Shown: one piece after another, positions 51,423 through 60,155 of the stretch
Layout: each line of letters starts with the position of its first letter
Position numbering within the stretch: position 1 is the stretch's first letter
NCBI RefSeq assembly: GCF_018987265.1
Contig: NZ_CP076853.1
Coordinates: 2,046,001-2,110,000, forward strand
Length of the DNA stretch: 64,000 nucleotides
Reading direction: 5' to 3'
Origin: Rhizobium sp. WYJ-E13
GTDB lineage: Bacteria; Pseudomonadota; Alphaproteobacteria; Rhizobiales; Rhizobiaceae
The notes under the pieces: model-generated
Seen by the model: the letters and a program-made list of their open reading frames with translations, nothing else
Database searches by the model: none
Told to the model about the DNA's origin: nothing
Made by a program: the position numbers and the translations under genes

Positions 51423-51833
51423 ATGATTTTCGACCGGCAGACGCTGCTTTCGGACGCACAGGCGATCACCACAACCGGCCCCAGCACCAATGTCATCCAT
51501 CTCGGCCCGATCAAGGCCGGCCTCACCCGCGACATCGGCAAGGGCGAACCGATCCCCTTCCTGATGCAGGTGGTGGAAAGCTTCAACAACCTGACCTCGC
51601 TCGCTGTGATCATCCAGACCGACGACAACGAGGCCTTCTCCTCGCCGAAATCAGTGATCACGACGACGCTCAACCTCGCCGATCTCAAGGCTGGCAAGAT
51701 CATCCCGCCGAGCCATATTCCGCGCGGCACGGACGAGCTCTACCTGCGCCTGCTTTATACCGTGACCGGCACGGCCCCGACCACGGGCAAGATCACCGCC
51801 GGCTTCACCGCGGGGGTTCCCTCGCATGGTTGA
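51423..51833 (+). CDS. Bbp16-like capsid cement protein
   Basis: A 136-residue protein (MIFDRQTLLSDAQAITTTGP) with alternating beta strands (TNVIHLGPIKAGL, LAVIIQTDDNEAF, LYLRLLYTVTGT). It resembles the Bbp16-type decoration protein often found next to this capsid type. AAAGG lies before the ATG. Not verified by alignment. Confidence 0.7.
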   Translation: MIFDRQTLLSDAQAITTTGPSTNVIHLGPIKAGLTRDIGKGEPIPFLMQVVESFNNLTSLAVIIQTDDNEAFSSPKSVITTTLNLADLKAGKIIPPSHIPRGTDELYLRLLYTVTGTAPTTGKITAGFTAGVPSHG

Positions 51834-52149
51834 TGTCGTGGCCATCGAGCCAGGCTATTTCGGCGGCGCCAGGCGCGACCCCGGCGAGCGTTTCAGCGTG
51901 GCCGACGCGCTCTGGAAGGACGAAAAGCGCCGCCCGAAATGGGTGCGTCTTGCCCGATCCGGCGACAAATCAACCGGCAAGGCGGAAGCGGAACCGGCCG
52001 ATAAAAAGCCATCCGCAAAGCCCGCCAAACCCACCACGCCTCCCGAGCCTCCCGAGCCTCTCGGCAACGGCGTGCAGGAAGCGCTCGGCGGCCCCGCCCC
52101 GGACTGGATGCCGCCGGAAATCCAGGACTCCTCCCAGCCTGTCGATTGA
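51826..52149 (+). CDS. Phage-type protein with Pro/Lys-rich tail, 107 residues
   Basis: The N-terminal 45 residues (VVAIEPGYFGGARRDPGERFSVADALWK and KWVRLA) match a conserved small phage domain found beside cement genes; the rest is a Lys/Pro/Glu-rich tail. It overlaps the previous gene by 8 bp. Perhaps head completion or a cement partner; unknown. Confidence 0.65.
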   Translation: MVDVVAIEPGYFGGARRDPGERFSVADALWKDEKRRPKWVRLARSGDKSTGKAEAEPADKKPSAKPAKPTTPPEPPEPLGNGVQEALGGPAPDWMPPEIQDSSQPVD

Positions 52150-52178
52150 CCCCCTCTGATCGACAGGCCACCTCTGGG

Positions 52179-52274
52179 GCGCCGTGCGTCCATTCGGACG
52201 CACAAAGGACGCTCCAGCTCTTTTATTCGACGCATCAGGCTTCCGAAAATCGATTCCGATTTTCGGGCCGATGC
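52179..52274. repeat. Inverted copy of the composite rhizobial repeat inside the phage-like block
   Basis: GCGCCGTGCGTCC...GGACGCTC and GCATCAGGCTTCCG to GGGCCGATGC, the reverse complement of 43785-43886 with one base lost. A host-type repeat sits between virion genes and the SGNH gene, so the block has probably been resident for long. Confidence 0.8.
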
Positions 52275-52327
52275 CGTAGCGGCTTCGGCCGCTCCTTTTT
52301 CTCTTCGAGCGAAGGCAGAGCGCAGCG

Positions 52328-54142
52328 ATGGCGAAACTCTATAATATGCAGCGCGTCCAGGGCGTCGTCATCGTTCCCGACGGCACGCGCATGTTCAACA
52401 ACCGCCCTGTCATCGGCATCCGCGATGTGGGCGACACCACCCTCTTCGTCGATAACAAGCCTGTCCTTGGCGTCGAGATCGTCACCGATGGCGCGACCGT
52501 CCATAACGATCTGCCCGTGCTCGGCGCCGTCAGGATATCGGATGGGCGCAGCCTCTACGGCAATGCGCCTGTTATCTCCGTCAAGGGCGGTGGAGAACCC
52601 GTCGACCCCGAGCGCTATATGTTCTTCGCTTCTCGTGGCTCCCGCATGCCCTCGGGTTATGCCGTCGATACCACCAGCATCGGCTTCACCTATTTCGCCA
52701 GCAAGCTCAAATTCGGCAATGCGCCCTACAAGACGAAGGCGCCGCGCTTCCACTTTTCGGGCTTTGCCATGAACGAGGGTTTCGGTCCGCAGGAAACGAT
52801 CGTGGCCGGCAACGATGTGGTCATCGACGGCGTGGACCTCGTCGTCAAGGGCGTCACTTACCAGTCGGACTTCTCCGGCAATCCGGGGGCGACGATATCA
52901 TCGGGCTCCAAAGGCGCTTTCTGCGACTTTCCGGCCTTTACCGGCGAGCTCGACCCGCTGGAGGATTTCCTCGTCATCACCCGCTGGCACATCGCCTCAG
53001 TCGGCCAGAAATTCATCGGTCCCGCCCGCATCCAGAAGCACCGGGGCGAGAAATACTGGGCCGCAGCCGACGCCGCAGCCCTCACAGCCCTCATAACCTC
53101 CGATGCGCCCACGACGGCCATCCTCGACAATTTCTATGCCGTCGCCCCCGGCAACCAGACGAACAGCCAGCTCATCTGCTACGGGCCGGACCTCATGCTC
53201 GCCAAGGGCGGCTGGGACGGCAGGCCCGTCGTCCTCGGCACCGGCGACAGCATCGGCTACGGCCGCCAGGAAGTCTCCGCCTCTGCCGATCTCAGGGGCA
53301 ATCTCGGCTGGTTCAGCAAATGGCTGGATCTCGACGGCGGCCCCGGCCGCATCCCCCATCTCTTCATCGGCTGCCCCTCGGCGCAATCCGCCCGCGAGCT
53401 GGCGACCAGCGCACTGCTGCGCTGGGATATCCTCGATGACATCAAGGCCTTCAACGGCGGCAAATATCCCTTCACCATCGTCATCAACCAGATGGGCACC
53501 AACGACGCCAACACCACGACCTCGACATGGAAATCCCGTCTGGTCAGCCTCATTGGTCGCATCAAGACGCGGCTCGGAGCCGACATGAAGGTGATTCAGT
53601 GCACCATTCCGCCGCAGAACAGCTCCACCGCCGCCTATTCCACATCAGCCGCCATCACCGTCAGCGCTCCCGTCTGGACGACAGGACGGGCGAGCATCAA
53701 CGACGATATCCGCACCAATAACGGCTTCGGCCACGACGGCTATCTCGATGTCGACCAGGCATGGACCGACCCGGCAAACCCCGACAAATTCCGCGCCGCC
53801 GTGGATCTCGGCCAGATCGGCACCCTGCTCTCCGTCACGCCGGGTGACGGCTCCAGCACGCACCCGACGGGAACGGCCGATTTCCAACCGAAGATCGGCG
53901 ATGCCATCCTCATCGAATACCAGCCGGGGCTTTATGCGAACCGGGTGGTGATCGATGTCAGCGATGTTGGCAATGGGACATATTTCGTGACCTTCGCCAA
54001 TACCTACAACACGGCGTTTCAGGCCAATGCCCGTGTGTATTGGGCCGTGAGTTCGGAAGGGATTCATCCACAGCCCGGCTATGTGGATCATTGGATCGTG
54101 CCGAGGTTGGCGCAGGCGGATAAGGGGAAGTTGGTGGGGTGA
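52328..54142 (+). CDS. Large SGNH-hydrolase-like protein with N-terminal repeat domain (paralogue 1)
   Basis: A 604-residue protein. Residues 1-90 hold four short repeats with N-x-P-V-I/L-G cores, resembling a phage attachment or head-binding domain. The rest carries SGNH-type blocks: GDSIGYG (Ser about 307), QMGTND (about 387-392), TIPPQNS, and SEGIHPQPG with E/H in the place of the usual D/H near 577. About 80 residues of predicted beta structure precede the last block. Such proteins remove acyl groups from glycans; phage spikes with this activity act on host capsule or O-antigen. A 532-residue paralogue lies at 60156. The catalytic role is inferred. Confidence 0.75.
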   Translation: MAKLYNMQRVQGVVIVPDGTRMFNNRPVIGIRDVGDTTLFVDNKPVLGVEIVTDGATVHNDLPVLGAVRISDGRSLYGNAPVISVKGGGEPVDPERYMFFASRGSRMPSGYAVDTTSIGFTYFASKLKFGNAPYKTKAPRFHFSGFAMNEGFGPQETIVAGNDVVIDGVDLVVKGVTYQSDFSGNPGATISSGSKGAFCDFPAFTGELDPLEDFLVITRWHIASVGQKFIGPARIQKHRGEKYWAAADAAALTALITSDAPTTAILDNFYAVAPGNQTNSQLICYGPDLMLAKGGWDGRPVVLGTGDSIGYGRQEVSASADLRGNLGWFSKWLDLDGGPGRIPHLFIGCPSAQSARELATSALLRWDILDDIKAFNGGKYPFTIVINQMGTNDANTTTSTWKSRLVSLIGRIKTRLGADMKVIQCTIPPQNSSTAAYSTSAAITVSAPVWTTGRASINDDIRTNNGFGHDGYLDVDQAWTDPANPDKFRAAVDLGQIGTLLSVTPGDGSSTHPTGTADFQPKIGDAILIEYQPGLYANRVVIDVSDVGNGTYFVTFANTYNTAFQANARVYWAVSSEGIHPQPGYVDHWIVPRLAQADKGKLVG

Positions 54143-54418
54143 TGGGGCGGCGTGCGGAGCGGGAGGGCGGACTGCCGCGCCTGCGAACCACGCATCATCG
54201 CCGGGCTGACACAACAACGCCGCGGGCCTGCGTTAATACGACAGAGCTTCTTCCTTCCAGTAGTGCAAATCCCATCGCCTTTTCGTCAGGAGTACTGCGG
54301 CATCGCAATGGGATGAATTTGCAACCTGATCTGATTTTTTTGCAACCGGCGAAGGATTCGTGTTTCACCCGGCTATTCGCCAGTGTAAACACCCCCAGTG
54401 AAGGCGAGGGTTCATTTG
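54143..54418. other. Intergenic region, 276 bp
   Basis: No gene is seen; GC drops sharply after about 54230. It probably holds the promoter of the acyltransferase. Confidence 0.4.
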
Positions 54419-55498
54419 ATGGCAAAAAAAGTAGAAATTCGCGCGCTGACAGGTTTTCGTGGTGTCGCCGCATTAATCGTAGCCTTATATCATTTTTCTC
54501 GAGCGTTAGGGAGCGACCGGATATTCTCGGTAGGGCCAGGCTACATCGCAGTTGATGCTTTCTTTGTGCTTAGTGGATATGTGCTCGCCTATAATTATGC
54601 CTCGATTTTTTCCGCCAGATTTAGCTCGTCCGATTATCGAGAATTTCTAATAAAACGCGTATGCCGAATATATCCCGCCTACCTCGCGATACTCTTGATA
54701 GCCGCGATGAAACTGCATCTGAATATGGGCGGTGGCGAACAGGTCGCTCTTCAAGCGTGGGATGCGTTCTGCAATATCTTCATGCTGACAGGATGGGGGC
54801 TCCATGCGACGCCGATCATCGGGGTCTCGTGGTCGGTGAGCGCGGAGTTGTTTTGTTACATTTTGTTCCCGCTCATCGCGCTGATAGCGGCCCAAGGTAC
54901 GGCGATCCTGGCCGTCATCGCCGTTGGCACGCTGGCCGTTGTCGTTTGGCTATCTCACATGGGCCTCGGCGTGCAGGGACCGATGGACATCGTATCACCT
55001 GATCACTCCTTCTCCCTGATCAGGGCGCTTTGCGGCTTCATTCTCGGCGTCATCGGCTACTCGCTCTCTGAGCGGGCGGGCTCTGGGCGGCTGCGGATGG
55101 CAGACTATCTTCTCCCGGTTTCCGTTGTGGCACTGGCCCTGAGCTGGCTGTGGGATGCCACTGATCTCCTGAGTTACCTGATCATCGTACTGATCGTCTG
55201 GCTGATTGCCCAAGGGTCAAGGGTTGGAGAAGGGCTGTTTGGCAACAAGCCTGTCTATTACTTGGGCCAAATTTCCTATTCGCTTTACCTGATCCACCCG
55301 CTGCTGGTTTCCGGCTTCACCAAGATCGCCAAGCGACTGTCACCGTCGATCGGGTTGGAGCTAAGTGTCGCTCTGGCTTTGTGTGCCTATCTCGCCGTTG
55401 CGATTGCGCTGGCTCACCTATCCTGGTTCGTTTTCGAGAAGCACGGACAGCGTGTGATGCTTCGCATCCTGATGCCGGGCCGACGCGCTGCCGCCTAG
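54419..55498 (+). CDS. Acyltransferase-3 family membrane protein (1)
   Basis: A 359-residue protein with about ten transmembrane helices. The catalytic-type R...H pattern (ALTGFRGVAALIVALYHF) and the DAFFVLSGYVLAYNY segment are typical of OafA/NodX-type acyltransferases, which O-acylate surface sugars using acyl-CoA. The ATG at 54419 follows GAGGG; a GTG at 54398 is less likely. The first third has lower GC than the rest, a sign of recent transfer. It lies directly after an SGNH-like gene that may oppose it. Confidence 0.9.
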   Translation: MAKKVEIRALTGFRGVAALIVALYHFSRALGSDRIFSVGPGYIAVDAFFVLSGYVLAYNYASIFSARFSSSDYREFLIKRVCRIYPAYLAILLIAAMKLHLNMGGGEQVALQAWDAFCNIFMLTGWGLHATPIIGVSWSVSAELFCYILFPLIALIAAQGTAILAVIAVGTLAVVVWLSHMGLGVQGPMDIVSPDHSFSLIRALCGFILGVIGYSLSERAGSGRLRMADYLLPVSVVALALSWLWDATDLLSYLIIVLIVWLIAQGSRVGEGLFGNKPVYYLGQISYSLYLIHPLLVSGFTKIAKRLSPSIGLELSVALALCAYLAVAIALAHLSWFVFEKHGQRVMLRILMPGRRAAA

Positions 55499-55911
55499 AT
55501 CTGCCCGATCCCCGTCATCTGTGGATAGAAGACCGGGCAGACCAACGCACACGGGCCGAGTTCGCGCAGACTTCAATCCACGATCCAATGCGGCTCCAAA
55601 GACATCGACAGGACGCCCCCCGGAGCGAACTAAAGACCGCATTGTATTTCGGGACGCGATGATCGCTAAAACGGAAAAAGGCCTCGCAGATACGCGAGGC
55701 CCCCAATCCGGGCATAACATTCATAGGCGCGATCAACATCGTTTGAGTTGGCGAAGCTCGCAATATGCAACTTTTCACGGTATAAAATGAGGGCTCAATC
55801 CGCCATGTCGTCGTCCGGTGACATTGGAACCGACACATCGATTAGCCTTTGTCGGCTAAAACGGGATCACAAGCCGCACCATCATTTCAAATCCCGGATT
55901 CCTGATCGGTA
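55499..55911. other. Intergenic region between convergent acyltransferase genes, 413 bp
   Basis: Short frames (55381-55720) have no ribosome-binding sites. Apart from the terminator at 55675-55701, nothing is recognised. Confidence 0.4.
55675..55701 (-). terminator. Rho-independent terminator (minus strand)
   Basis: Minus-strand GGCCTCGC-GTATCT-GCGAGGCC followed by TTTTT, a textbook hairpin and U-run, 210 bp past the stop of the minus-strand acyltransferase. Confidence 0.75.
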
Positions 55912-57012
55912 TCACACCGGCGCTTGCTGAGCACGAACTGACAGTTGCTTCCCGAACCGCTGGAACGGCTGTTCGATCCACCTGTAAGACAGGTAGGAAA
56001 GGAAGACCGTGCCGAGAACGGTGATGATCAGCAGCGATAAAGCGTGCATGATCGGCTGCTCTATTCCAGCATCCTGCAAAGCAGCCATTCCGATCGTGAG
56101 CGGGATCATGTGCGCCAGATAGACGGAATAGGACCTCTCCCCGATCCACAAGGCGATCGGGCTGGTCAGCATCTTCGAAAACCTCGACTCATATCCATTG
56201 GTGTGCGCCATCACGCAAGCCGAAACGGCAACCCAGATCGAGATCGGAAGCGCGCTGCTCAGCTTGAGGAGGATCAGGGCGCCGATGGCGATGATGGCGA
56301 CGGCAGCAATTGTTGAGACGGGTATCTGATGTGTTCTTTGCCAGCTGATGAGGTGGTGCGTTGCAATGCCGATCGCGAAGAAGGCGGCATACTTGCCGAC
56401 AAATCCCATGGGCATGGCCCTGCCTATGAAGGCCAGAACCACAAGCACCGCCAGAAGTCCGAGCGCCGCCGTCCATGATCGCCTTGCCGCCAAAAGTGCC
56501 AGAATGGCAAAGGGGGCGATCAGGTAAAATTGCCATTCAAGCGAAATGCTCCAAGCCTGACCAAGGAACGCAAACTCGCCTTGGGGAATGATGCGATTGG
56601 GAATGAGGCTATGAAGCGCGGCGATATGGGTGGCGATGTTCGGCCAAAAATTGGCGATCGACGAAGCGAGAATGTCCGCTCTAGCCTCTTTCATCGCCCC
56701 AGCGGGCGCATCCTGCCAAACGGAGGGCAAGAGCAGGGCCACGGCTATCGATGCTGACAGATAGACCCAATAGACGGGGAATATGCGCAAAACCCGGCGT
56801 GCGATGTAAATGCCGTAAGGCTCGCGAGACCGGTCGATCAAGGCGGCGATCGCAAACCCGCTGAGGATGATGAACACATCGACTGCTTGCCGGTTGGACA
56901 GGTTTGCCGGGATGTGTGGGATGGAAAGAAAGATGGACGCGGTAAAATGACCAAGCAAAACCCAAACGGCCATTATCCCGCGAAGTCCGTCATATTCCCT
57001 GATGTGTCGCAC
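55912..57012 (-). CDS. Acyltransferase-3 family membrane protein (2)
   Basis: A 366-residue protein with about ten helices. EYDGLRGIMAVWVLLGHFTAS gives the R...H pair, followed by QAVDVFIILSGFAIAAL, RRVLRIFPVYW and a final YRWIEQPFQRFGK typical of the OafA group. It probably O-acylates lipopolysaccharide or exopolysaccharide sugars. It is not closely similar to the first acyltransferase, so the two may modify different positions. Convergent with it. Confidence 0.9.
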   Translation of the reverse strand: MRHIREYDGLRGIMAVWVLLGHFTASIFLSIPHIPANLSNRQAVDVFIILSGFAIAALIDRSREPYGIYIARRVLRIFPVYWVYLSASIAVALLLPSVWQDAPAGAMKEARADILASSIANFWPNIATHIAALHSLIPNRIIPQGEFAFLGQAWSISLEWQFYLIAPFAILALLAARRSWTAALGLLAVLVVLAFIGRAMPMGFVGKYAAFFAIGIATHHLISWQRTHQIPVSTIAAVAIIAIGALILLKLSSALPISIWVAVSACVMAHTNGYESRFSKMLTSPIALWIGERSYSVYLAHMIPLTIGMAALQDAGIEQPIMHALSLLIITVLGTVFLSYLSYRWIEQPFQRFGKQLSVRAQQAPV

Positions 57013-57427
57013 GTGGGGCTCCCGGCTGTTTCATCTCAGAACACAGCCTTGATATTGCATCGCAACAAAAAAGCATAGTCCAAATTGAGTAATCCCCATA
57101 CTCCACAATCTTGCGGCGGTATCACAGCACCGTTGCGGATGACGGCATCGCTGAATCCGGCATTTCTGTCGCGTCGACAATTGCGGGCTGTTTACTGGTC
57201 TGAGATCAGCGCCTCTGAGCAACCATTCGGGCGTTGTCGATGGTACCAAGCTCACCGAACAGTCTGATAAAGAAAGTTCCGCGATAGATTCTTCAAATAT
57301 CCGCACGGCGGACCAGAAGATCCCAATAATTGGTATGCGCTTGAACACTATCAAGCCTTTTATTCTCTAGGGATTATTGAGGTTCCAAGATAGACGTATC
57401 TCGATACTTAATGTCCCGAGTCTCGCC
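57013..57427. other. Intergenic region with a decayed coding fragment, 415 bp
   Basis: Low GC. A plus-strand segment at about 57270-57390 reads RKFRDRFFKYPHGGPEDPN and WYALEHYQAFYSLG to a stop, clearly protein-like but without start codon, behind two stops. It is probably the end of a broken gene. Confidence 0.45.
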
Positions 57428-57703
57428 ATGATGGACCCTCAACTGCTTCGCGTGCTCTCCCTGATTAAGGAAGAGGGCTCTCTTTTCGTGTTCGAAAACT
57501 GTGATCCGGATGAGGAGTTCCCCGGCATATCGAGAGCGGAGGATGGCGGTCTCGTATCGCGTCACCTGAGTTCTGCCGGCGTGTATTTCGAGTTCACGGC
57601 AGCTGGCCGCGAGATCATGGGAATTCCACCGACTTTTGGCGACAGGCTTGTGCGGTATCTGCAGGCGATCGGTATTCTTCCGAGGCCGAAAGTCAGAGCC
57701 TGA
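57428..57703 (+). CDS. Small winged-helix-like protein (DUF2513-like), 91 residues
   Basis: MMDPQLLRVLSLIKEEGSLF begins a small wHTH-like protein with GGLVSRHLSSAGVYFEFTAAGREIMG, the pattern of DUF2513-type phage-associated proteins. The ATG at 57428 or 57431 is chosen; a TTG at 57377 is less likely. Its stop overlaps the next start (TGATG). A related pattern occurs in the 154-residue protein at 61901. Confidence 0.55.
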   Translation: MMDPQLLRVLSLIKEEGSLFVFENCDPDEEFPGISRAEDGGLVSRHLSSAGVYFEFTAAGREIMGIPPTFGDRLVRYLQAIGILPRPKVRA

Positions 57704-58011
57704 TGCATTCACAGCCCACGACCCCGTCATCAAGTGATGGGGTGCCTGATGACAAACTGTCTGCAATTCCTGATCGCCGTATGGCGGAAAAACCCACAGA
57801 TATTCAGCGGGACATTCTTGAGGGGCCGCTCGATGACCGCGAGCTGATTTTCAGCGACATCCTCCATCGCCACGGCCAACTCGGGTCACTTGCCGTCAAA
57901 ACCGATAGGATCAAGCGTTTGAGAGAGCGTGGCCTGATCGCGCTGGAGAGATCCGAAGCTGGCATCGGCTACTATGCTATGATCGACAAAGACTGGCTGA
58001 CGCTGTGGTAA
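57703..58011 (+). CDS. Small winged-helix-like protein, 102 residues
   Basis: MHSQPTTPSSSDGVPDDKLS forms a disordered head; ILHRHGQLGSLAVKTDRIKRLRERGLIALE and IGYYAMIDKDWLTLW resemble a winged helix with wing. Translationally coupled to the gene before. The pair may be a small regulator set of the former phage or an accessory element; function unknown. Confidence 0.5.
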   Translation: MHSQPTTPSSSDGVPDDKLSAIPDRRMAEKPTDIQRDILEGPLDDRELIFSDILHRHGQLGSLAVKTDRIKRLRERGLIALERSEAGIGYYAMIDKDWLTLW

Positions 58012-58278
58012 AGCCGCACGTCATAAGATATCATTGGCCGCGAATGGCCCGCCACGCGTCACTGGTTTGCGAGCAGGATGTGACGGTCGTTATATCTTTT
58101 AACGGAAAGCCGGACTAGGAAAGTCGGGAAGAATCCAGGTTCGTCTCCTGCTGATTTTGCAGCATCAGCAGCGGGCAAGTGAGAGTGGACAGCAGGAAAG
58201 TCCAGTGGAACTTGCGGACTGCAACCGACTGAAGAAAGCCGCTGCTCAGGTGAAAAGCTCGCCTGCTGACGACACTCT

Positions 58279-58488
58279 ATGAAACCGCTGCATTACCTCT
58301 TGATCATCTTCGTTGTGCCGCCGCTCATTGCGCTTGCGCTCGGCATTATTTTCGTCATCGCGACGTCGCGCGATGATGAACGGCCGGACCCGCGTCCAAC
58401 TGGAACGCTCGGGATCAAGAAAGGCGGCAGGATCGGCAGCCCCAGCGATACGCCGGCACTTCCCCGATCCGGCGGTGACTTTCGATAG
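58279..58488 (+). CDS. Small single-helix membrane protein, 69 residues
   Basis: MKPLHYLLIIFVVPPLIALA and following residues form one transmembrane helix; the tail is polar (RDDERPDPRPTGT). It could be a holin-like or spanin-like leftover of a phage lysis cassette, or an unrelated peptide. An open stretch without start codon reads LLILQHQQRASESGQ to DDTL and ends overlapping the ATG, which might be a coupled upstream partner. Low certainty. Confidence 0.4.
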   Translation: MKPLHYLLIIFVVPPLIALALGIIFVIATSRDDERPDPRPTGTLGIKKGGRIGSPSDTPALPRSGGDFR

Positions 58489-58527
58489 TCTTGCCGAAAG
58501 TGGGGACGCGCCCTCGCCCCATCGCTG

Positions 58528-59034
58528 TCAGCGCTGGTTCAGCGCGAGCCTGATCCTGTAGAAGTTCTCAGCGTCCGGCTTGGCCTTCACGTCGCATTGC
58601 TTCGTGCCGACTGCCACGGTCGCGATCTCACGGACATCGGTGCTCAACCAGATCGGCGCCTCGCGGGTATAGGAACGGCCAGGCAGCGCGCGCCAGTTGG
58701 CGTAGAAAATCCCCACCTCCTGGCCGGCTGCATTGAGGAAACTCGCGACGACGCAGACCTGATCGTCGTCTTCGGGGTCTTCGTTCCGCAGCGTGATGCG
58801 GGACGTGACGGAATTGGTCTCCGGGTCCGAGCGGAATGAGAAACTGTAATATTGCGGCCGCTTCCAATCCCACTTGTCCTGGACGATTTCGCAAAAACCA
58901 TCCTCGACATCAAGGCATTGTTGTGCCGCGTGAACGCGCCAGACGTAATTTACCCAGCCATCCTCATTGGGAACGGGAGATTGGTCACTGGTGAGCAGGC
59001 CTAAGGCAATGGAGAGTTGCTTGAGAGTCGGCAT
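58528..59034 (-). CDS. Hypothetical protein, 168 residues
   Basis: Soluble protein with MPTLKQLSIALGLL, then GWVNYVWRVHAAQQCLD, YYSFSFRSDPETNSVTSRITLRNEDP (part) and a C-terminal part with NFYRIRLALNQR. Alternating strands suggest a beta-sandwich domain. No signal peptide is certain and no family is recognised. It lies on the opposite strand to the phage-type genes, as does the next gene. Confidence 0.55.
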   Translation of the reverse strand: MPTLKQLSIALGLLTSDQSPVPNEDGWVNYVWRVHAAQQCLDVEDGFCEIVQDKWDWKRPQYYSFSFRSDPETNSVTSRITLRNEDPEDDDQVCVVASFLNAAGQEVGIFYANWRALPGRSYTREAPIWLSTDVREIATVAVGTKQCDVKAKPDAENFYRIRLALNQR

Positions 59035-59098
59035 GCCCGATGCTGACTAAATTTGCTGCAGCGCGCAAGACGTCCGCGCATTCTCCCGCCGCTCCCGG

Positions 59099-59617
59099 TC
59101 AGGATTTCCGCGCCAGCGGCGGCAGGGGAACGAATGGATTGTCGGGATCGTAGCTCATCTTCGGCTTGCCCTTGCCGGTCTTCAGCAATCCCGGCGCAAG
59201 CTGGCCCTTGGGTCCGAAGAGATAAGCGCTTCCCGCGCAGAGATGGGCAAGCGCACGGTAGTCGAAATAGCGGAAGGTGCTGTCAGCAAGGAAGGCAGCT
59301 TCGTTATAGGCCTTGCCCTTGATGTCTGCAAAGCCAGTCTCGGTCATATAGGAATAGAGGGCTTTCTTGTTGAGCGACGCGCCGCTGCAGAGTTTGCCGA
59401 GCGCATCCGCTAGCTTCACGACCCTCAATGTCTGGGCATCCGAGTTCGCGAGCGGCTTCATCGCCTCCGCGACATAATAATTCGTCGCCGGATCGTTGGT
59501 CATGGATTTCTTCCAGGACGCCGGCATCTCTTCCGCCGTCGCAAAGCCCGCAGAAGCAATCATGAGACTTGCGGCGAATAGGCAGGATCTGAAACTATGG
59601 GCCAAGATATCCCCCAT
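59099..59617 (-). CDS. Exported hypothetical protein, 172 residues
   Basis: Signal peptide at about 1-28 (SCLFAASLMIASAGFATA), then an alpha-helical domain with two Cys (LGKLCSGASLN, LAHLCAGSAYLFG) that may form a disulfide in the periplasm, and a Pro/Lys-rich end. No family recognised. The N-terminus may begin with one of the internal starts; the first ATG gives the best signal. Same direction as the 168-residue gene. Confidence 0.6.
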   Translation of the reverse strand: MGDILAHSFRSCLFAASLMIASAGFATAEEMPASWKKSMTNDPATNYYVAEAMKPLANSDAQTLRVVKLADALGKLCSGASLNKKALYSYMTETGFADIKGKAYNEAAFLADSTFRYFDYRALAHLCAGSAYLFGPKGQLAPGLLKTGKGKPKMSYDPDNPFVPLPPLARKS

Positions 59618-59789
59618 CTGGGCAATTCAGATTGGCTTCGATTCGCAATGCAATACAAGGTCAAATTTTGGGCGCCCGGGTTGAAAACTCCGGTCAAGAC
59701 GTGCCAGCCTCAAGTTTAGTTTTCAACCATCGCGGCTCCAACTTCGCGACATGCACTGAACCCGGTGCGAACACGAAGGGAAACAATCG

Positions 59790-60092
59790 ATGAGCAAATT
59801 CGACATCTATCTGAGCCGCAGCGGCACGAACGCAATCTCGGGCGCAAGCCTGCCGATTTCGCTGGCCGATATCGAGGGCCACAATAACGCGGACGCAACC
59901 ACGACGGCACTCGCCGTGCCGGTCGAAGCCGTCAGCGACGAGCAGTTCTGGACCGTGACGGCCACTGATGCGGCAATTCGCGTCGACTTCCGCACGCCTG
60001 TCACCGCGACCACCGGCTGGTTGGTTCATGCCGGCGAAACGCGCTATTTCGGCGCCCGGATCGGCCAGTCGCCCTCCGTTATCCTCGCCTGA
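59790..60092 (+). CDS. Small beta-rich protein upstream of SGNH paralogue 2
   Basis: A 100-residue protein (MSKFDIYLSRSGTNAISGAS) rich in Ser, Thr, Ala and Val with alternating strands, of the kind seen in phage structural proteins. AAGGG lies before the ATG. It is 63 bp ahead of the SGNH-like gene in the same direction. Probably a virion-associated or chaperone-like partner of that protein; unknown. Confidence 0.6.
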   Translation: MSKFDIYLSRSGTNAISGASLPISLADIEGHNNADATTTALAVPVEAVSDEQFWTVTATDAAIRVDFRTPVTATTGWLVHAGETRYFGARIGQSPSVILA

Positions 60093-60155
60093 CCCTGGAT
60101 CGTGGGCAGTTCGCCGTCTCTTTCACTACAGCGATTAACAAGGAGAGCATTCACC

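Noticed and set aside
58115..58278. Possible spanin or structured RNA before the 69-residue membrane protein
   Set aside because: An open stretch overlaps the next ATG but has no convincing start. The partial stem-loops do not match a known RNA, so it is only mentioned with the neighbouring gene.
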